Positions 5,571 through 8,998 of a stretch of DNA of 8,998 nucleotides are shown here, piece by piece (position 1 is the stretch's first letter; the number at the start of each line of letters is the position of its first letter). The stretch is taken from NCBI GenBank assembly GCA_032251045.1, contig JAVVEW010000074.1, positions 1-8,998 on the forward strand. The letters are read 5' to 3'. Origin of the DNA: JAVVEW01 sp032251045. GTDB taxonomy: Bacteria; Pseudomonadota; Gammaproteobacteria; Methylococcales; Methylomonadaceae. A model generated the notes under the pieces. It ran no database searches and had not been told where the DNA came from. It worked only from the letters and a program-made list of their open reading frames with translations. A program made the position numbers and the translations under genes.

Positions 5571-5636
5571 TGATCATCGTTCACAGCCTGAAAGCTCCGT
5601 CTCAGCCTCCTTTTAAGGCTGCCATGAATCAGCGCA

Positions 5637-6740
5637 TCAACAATCGGTCGAATCCTGAGGCCTGAGGATTAACCGTAGATCAGGCCCCACCTGGCGCACG
5701 TCAAGCAGACGCAACGACCAACGCGCCTGCATGTCGGTCAATGCCGGTACGGCAAACAAACCCCGCGCCTGATCACCTAATACCGACATAGCCTGGTAAA
5801 TAACCCACTCATCGACCAACCCCTGACGCAATAACGCGCCATTCAAGGTCGGCCCCGCCTCGACCATGACTTCGTTGATATCCCGCTGCGCCAGACAAGT
5901 CAATAAAGCGGCCAAATCTACCTGTCCGTCAGCATCGGGCAGACTGATGATATCCGCACCCGCCTGTTGCAAACGTTGCGCATTGCCGCTGTCGGCAACT
6001 TGCGCGGTGGCAATCCAGGTTTGCCCCGGCTGCGCCAGTATTCGGGCGCTTGCCGGCATGCGCAACTGACTATCCACCACCACGCGCACCGGCTGCACCA
6101 CCGGCGCATCGATGCGTGCGGTCAAAGCCGGATCGTCAGCCAGTACAGTGCCGACACCGGTCAACATCGCACCACTGGCGGCGCGCAACCGATGCACGTC
6201 AGCGCGTGCCTGGCTGGACGTAATCCAGCGGCTGTCCCCATTGGCCAGTGCGGTTCGCCCATCCAGACTCATGGCCAGTTTGGCAGTGACCCAGGGTCTG
6301 CCGGTACGCATACGCTGACAAAAACCTTTGTTAAGCGCCCAGGCTTCATCGACCAATACATCGCTGCAAACGGCAACACCGTGCGCACGCAAGCGCGCCA
6401 GGCCACGCCCGGCAACCTTCGGGTTCGGGTCCGTCATGGCCGCGACCACCCGCAGCACCCCTGCCTCGATCAAGGCATCAGCGCACGGCGGCGTGCGTCC
6501 GTGATGACTGCACGGTTCCAGACTGACATAACACGTCGCACCCCGGACATTGGCGCCGGCCACTTGCAAAGCGTGAATTTCTGCATGTGGCCCGCCGGCA
6601 TATTGATGCCAGCCTTCGGCAATTATCTTGCCGTGTTTAACCAACACACACCCCACCCTGGGATTGGGCTTGGTGGTGTAGCAACCGCGCCGGGCCAATT
6701 GCAGCGCCCGCACCAAAAAGCTACGTTCGATATCGGTCAT
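5637..6740 (-). CDS. ribD: Bifunctional riboflavin biosynthesis deaminase/reductase RibD
   Basis: A 367-residue bifunctional enzyme of riboflavin synthesis, of normal family length. The N-terminal half is the cytidine-deaminase-like domain that deaminates diaminohydroxyphosphoribosylaminopyrimidine. It has the zinc and catalytic motif HAE (52-54) and PCSHHGRTPPC (76-86), with zinc ligands H52, C77 and C86. The C-terminal half (from about 148, WVTAKLAMSLDGRTA) is the NADPH-dependent reductase domain, with TGVGTVLADDPALTAR (194-209) and the late glycine-rich EAGPTLNGALL (294-304). The start codon overlaps the nrdR stop by four bases (ATGA), so translation is probably coupled. It is the last gene of the hemB-to-ribD operon. 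No clear intrinsic terminator follows, and no FMN riboswitch is expected because the gene lies inside an operon. Confidence 0.97.
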   Translation of the reverse strand: MTDIERSFLVRALQLARRGCYTTKPNPRVGCVLVKHGKIIAEGWHQYAGGPHAEIHALQVAGANVRGATCYVSLEPCSHHGRTPPCADALIEAGVLRVVAAMTDPNPKVAGRGLARLRAHGVAVCSDVLVDEAWALNKGFCQRMRTGRPWVTAKLAMSLDGRTALANGDSRWITSSQARADVHRLRAASGAMLTGVGTVLADDPALTARIDAPVVQPVRVVVDSQLRMPASARILAQPGQTWIATAQVADSGNAQRLQQAGADIISLPDADGQVDLAALLTCLAQRDINEVMVEAGPTLNGALLRQGLVDEWVIYQAMSVLGDQARGLFAVPALTDMQARWSLRLLDVRQVGPDLRLILRPQDSTDC

Positions 6741-7192
6741 CGTGGCTGGCGCAATTGTTCGATCATGTCGGTGAATTCACTGATATCCTGAAAGCTGCGA
6801 TATACCGAGGCAAAACGCACCAATGCCACAGGATCCAACGCGCTCAGTTCCCGCATCGCCAAAGCGCCCACATCATAAGAACTGATTTCCCGCTCGCCAC
6901 TTTTGACCAATTCCTGTTGAATACGATCGATGGCCGTTTCCAGTGCTTCGCTGGCCACCGGGCGTTTTTGCAAGGCGCGCTGCATCCCCGAGCGTAATTT
7001 GCCAATATCAAAAGGTTCGCGTCCGCCATCACGCTTGATCACCACTGGCAAGCTCAGCTCCACCACTTCAAAGGTGGTAAAGCGCTCTTTGCAATGTGTG
7101 CATTCACGGCGTCTGCGCACTTGCGCGCCATCATTGGCCAGCCTGGAATCGGTAACACGGGTGTCATCATGACCGCAAAAAGGACAACGCAT
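6737..7192 (-). CDS. nrdR: Transcriptional repressor NrdR
   Basis: A 151-residue regulator of ribonucleotide reductase genes, of standard length. The zinc ribbon comprises C3, C6, C31 and C34 (CPFC and CTHC) with RRRREC before the second pair. The ATP-cone domain covers about 49-139, starting PVVIKRDGGREPFD, and senses ATP or dATP. NrdR binds NrdR boxes before nrd operons when dATP is high. The gene sits between the FMN reductase-like gene (three-base gap) and ribD (four-base overlap). The nrdR-ribD pairing is a common proteobacterial arrangement. In many of those genomes glyA precedes nrdR; here the flavin reductase and hemB do. Confidence 0.97.
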   Translation of the reverse strand: MRCPFCGHDDTRVTDSRLANDGAQVRRRRECTHCKERFTTFEVVELSLPVVIKRDGGREPFDIGKLRSGMQRALQKRPVASEALETAIDRIQQELVKSGEREISSYDVGALAMRELSALDPVALVRFASVYRSFQDISEFTDMIEQLRQPR

Positions 7193-7195
7193 GAA

Positions 7196-7771
7196 TCAAC
7201 TTCCCACCTGTAAGGCCGACAACGTCCGGCTCAATTTAGCGCCCAGCGCTTCCGCCTCGCGCTGTAAGGCAGGGTCAAGCAATTGCCCCTGTTCGGTCAA
7301 TGCCTGCCCGGCTTCCGGCAAGGTCATTTGTTCGGCCAACACAGTCACGCCCAGCCCCGTCAACAACTGCCGCAGCGGCAACAGGCCGCGCATACCGCCC
7401 AATTTGCCAGGCGAGGCGGCCATCACCGCCGCATATTGGCCGGTAAAAACAGAAGGCTGTTCATCGATGCGGCGCGACGCCCAATCCAGGGCGTTTTTCA
7501 GTAAAGGTGTGAAAAAGCCATTGTATTCCGGGGAGGCAATCAGCAAGCCGTGCGCGGTGCGCAATTGTTGCTGAAATGCCAACACTGGCGCGGGTAAAGC
7601 GCCATCTGTCAATAAATCGGGATTGAGTATTGGTAACGCCAATGCAGACAGGTTCAACACCGTCACTGTCGCGCCATCGGCTTGAGCACCTGCCACAGCC
7701 AATTTGACCAACTGTTGATTGTACGAGCCTTGACGATGACTGCCGGAAAACGCCACGATTCTGATCATCAC
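7196..7771 (-). CDS. NAD(P)H-dependent FMN reductase-like flavoprotein
   Basis: A 191-residue flavodoxin-fold protein of the NADPH-dependent FMN reductase family (ChrR/YieF/SsuE-like). The phosphate-binding loop is FSGSHRQGSYNQ (8-19). The flavin-contacting PEYNGF occurs at 81-86, followed by LLKNALDWASR (90-100) and SPGKLGGMRG (120-129). Members reduce free or bound FMN, quinones or chromate with NAD(P)H; the real substrate cannot be told. The start is either GTG at 7771, overlapping the hemB stop by four bases (GTGA), or the next codon, ATG at 7768. GAGG lies six and nine bases before them respectively. Both readings give translational coupling to hemB. Its place beside riboflavin (ribD) and heme (hemB) genes suggests a cofactor-related housekeeping role, which is inference. 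Confidence 0.88.
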   Translation of the reverse strand: MMIRIVAFSGSHRQGSYNQQLVKLAVAGAQADGATVTVLNLSALALPILNPDLLTDGALPAPVLAFQQQLRTAHGLLIASPEYNGFFTPLLKNALDWASRRIDEQPSVFTGQYAAVMAASPGKLGGMRGLLPLRQLLTGLGVTVLAEQMTLPEAGQALTEQGQLLDPALQREAEALGAKLSRTLSALQVGS

Positions 7772-8868
7772 TTCGACCCTCGCGACTGGCCAGACAAATA
7801 ACTTTGACTCTTAAAGCCATCACCGCCCTGAAGCAAAGCTGCTGTGGCCTCTTCTGTCGTGGCCGTGCTGCTGCGGGCTTCATTCAGCCACACAGCCGCC
7901 TGTTTGGCGTAATAGGTCAAGATCGCATCACTGCCCGCCCGTTTCAGCGCCAGTAGCGCCTCCAGTACCGTGCGTTGCTCATCCAGCCAGCCTTGTTGCG
8001 CGGCCGCTTTCAGCATCGCATACTCACCACTGACCTGATAGGCAAACGTCGGCACTTTGAAGGTTTGTTTGATTTCTAAGATAACATCCAGATACGGCAA
8101 CCCCGGCTTGACCATCACCACGTCAGCACCCTCCTGTAAATCCAGCTCGATCTCACGCAGCGCTTCATCCCGATTGGCGCAATCCATCTGATATTGCCGC
8201 TTATCGCCTCCGCCCAAATTAGCCTTAGAGCCCACCGCATCACGAAATGGCCCATAAAAACTGGATGCGTATTTGGCGGCATAAGCCAGAATCAAGGTAT
8301 GAATCAAACCGTCTTGCTCTAACGCCTCGCGAATAGCGCCAACCCGGCCATCCATCATATCCGATGGCGCTACCATGTCGGCACCGGCCTGGGCATGGCA
8401 CAGCGCCTGCTTAACCAGCACATCAATGGTGGCGTCGTTCAGCACATAACCTGAAGCATCGGTCAAACCATCCTGACCGCTCAAGGTGTAAGGGTCCAGC
8501 GCCACATCGGTGATCACCACAAGCTCAGGCAGGCGCGCCTTCAGCGCCTTGACGGCACGCGGCACCAGGCCATCTGGATTATAGGCCTCACGGGCATCGT
8601 CGGTTTTCAGATGCGGCTCGATCACCGGAAACAAGGCCACGGCATTGATACCCAGCGCGTGCGCGGCCTCAGCTTCGACCAGCAGATTATCCAGGCTCAA
8701 GCGCTCGACGCCGGGCATAGAGGCCACCGGCTGCCGGCGCTGGACGCCATCCACAACAAACATCGGATAAATCAAATCATCCACCGACAACTGGTGCTCG
8801 CGCACCAGACGGCGCAAGGCCTCGGTACGGCGGCCACGACGTAAACGGGTCGTCAAAGTTAAAGTCAT
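7768..8868 (-). CDS. hemB: Delta-aminolevulinic acid dehydratase (porphobilinogen synthase)
   Basis: A 366-residue HemB, which joins two 5-aminolevulinate molecules into porphobilinogen, the second common step of heme, siroheme and cobalamin synthesis. The Schiff-base lysines are K199 (AYAAKYASSFYGPFRDA) and K254 (VMVKPG). The metal region reads DVALDPYTLSGQDG (121-134). The three cysteines of zinc-dependent enzymes are replaced by Ala, Asp and Gln-Asp, so this is the magnesium-type enzyme as in Pseudomonas aeruginosa. The catalytic domain ends near 330. An extra tail of about 35 residues, rich in Ser, Thr, Ala and Gly, makes the protein longer than the usual 325-340. The ATG at 8868 is preceded by AAAAAA and only a weak ribosome site, but the N-terminus (TTRLRRGRRTEALRRLVRE) is typical. 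It is the first gene of the four-gene operon. Confidence 0.96.
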   Translation of the reverse strand: MTLTLTTRLRRGRRTEALRRLVREHQLSVDDLIYPMFVVDGVQRRQPVASMPGVERLSLDNLLVEAEAAHALGINAVALFPVIEPHLKTDDAREAYNPDGLVPRAVKALKARLPELVVITDVALDPYTLSGQDGLTDASGYVLNDATIDVLVKQALCHAQAGADMVAPSDMMDGRVGAIREALEQDGLIHTLILAYAAKYASSFYGPFRDAVGSKANLGGGDKRQYQMDCANRDEALREIELDLQEGADVVMVKPGLPYLDVILEIKQTFKVPTFAYQVSGEYAMLKAAAQQGWLDEQRTVLEALLALKRAGSDAILTYYAKQAAVWLNEARSSTATTEEATAALLQGGDGFKSQSYLSGQSRGSK

Positions 8869-8951
8869 TTTTTTACTGTCTTTAAGTTAAGAAATGCAGG
8901 TAACAAATGGCCATGCCATACGACACAGCTTAACGAAACCAGGATTAGGAC

Positions 8952-8980
8952 TTTATACTACAATGACCAGCGCGTCATAA
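8952..8980 (-). promoter_or_regulatory. Weak candidate promoter for the hemB operon
   Basis: On the minus strand TATAAA (8952-8957; 5 of 6) is preceded by 17 bases and a poor -35, TTATGA (8975-8980). It would give a leader of about 80 bases before hemB. The rest of the 130-base stretch to the window edge shows no gene. Confidence 0.3.
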
Positions 8981-8998
8981 GATAGCCCAATCTTACCG

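Noticed and set aside
5603..5621. Inverted repeat CAGCCT/AGGCTG after ribD, considered as a terminator
   Set aside because: The stem is only 6 bp with a 7-base loop, and no T run follows on the minus strand.
5967..6791. Long open frame (274 codons) on the plus strand opposite ribD and nrdR
   Set aside because: It lies entirely antisense to two firmly identified genes. Its product is rich in His, Arg, Gly and Thr with no recognisable domain, which is typical of a shadow frame in GC-rich coding DNA.
1..8998. Search by eye for tRNA, rRNA, CRISPR repeats, insertion-sequence ends, toxin-antitoxin or defence genes
   Set aside because: Nothing supportable was seen. All coding space is explained by recognisable chromosomal genes.

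Overview
The window looks like chromosomal DNA of a methylotrophic gammaproteobacterium, most likely a type I methanotroph of the Methylomonas/Methylobacter kind. The main evidence is the partial gene at the left edge, a 3-hexulose-6-phosphate synthase that is a near-textbook copy of the ribulose-monophosphate (RuMP) pathway enzyme. A polar-type flagellin behind a sigma-54 promoter, a Pseudomonas-like magnesium-type HemB and the nrdR-ribD pair are all consistent with this. The organism assignment is inference from protein resemblance, not from a search.

Left third (1-2966): C1 and triose metabolism. The hexulose-phosphate synthase gene runs leftwards out of the window from a strong sigma-70-type promoter. 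Divergent from it is a rightward pair: a HAD-IIA (NagD-type) phosphatase and the DhaK subunit of dihydroxyacetone kinase. No DhaL or DhaM partner is present. A six-helix HdeD/DUF308-like membrane protein converges on dhaK with only 5 bases between the stop codons.

Middle (2967-5636): a small flagellar islet on the minus strand. A LPP20/FlgP-type lipoprotein sits behind a good FliA (sigma-28) promoter. It is followed by a 498-residue flagellin behind a good sigma-54 promoter, with two abutting 14-bp dyads upstream, and the flagellin ends at a strong intrinsic terminator. The lipoprotein gene carries a run of ten G residues near its 3' end, a candidate slippage (phase-variation) site. No other flagellar genes are present.

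Right part (5637-8868): a tightly packed minus-strand cofactor operon in the order hemB, NAD(P)H-dependent FMN reductase-like protein, nrdR, ribD. Adjacent genes overlap or are 3 bases apart, so they are very probably co-transcribed. They cover tetrapyrrole synthesis, flavin reduction, control of ribonucleotide reductase, and riboflavin synthesis.

There are no gene-free stretches longer than about 300 bases. The longest is the 273-base flagellin upstream region, which is regulatory. I see no tRNA, rRNA, insertion sequence, CRISPR array or prophage, and no clearly undescribed multi-gene system. The most interesting signals are the homopolymeric tract in the flagellar lipoprotein gene, the shared 10-bp motif in the two flagellar promoter regions, and the pairing of a triose-phosphatase-like gene with an orphan DhaK beside a RuMP gene.
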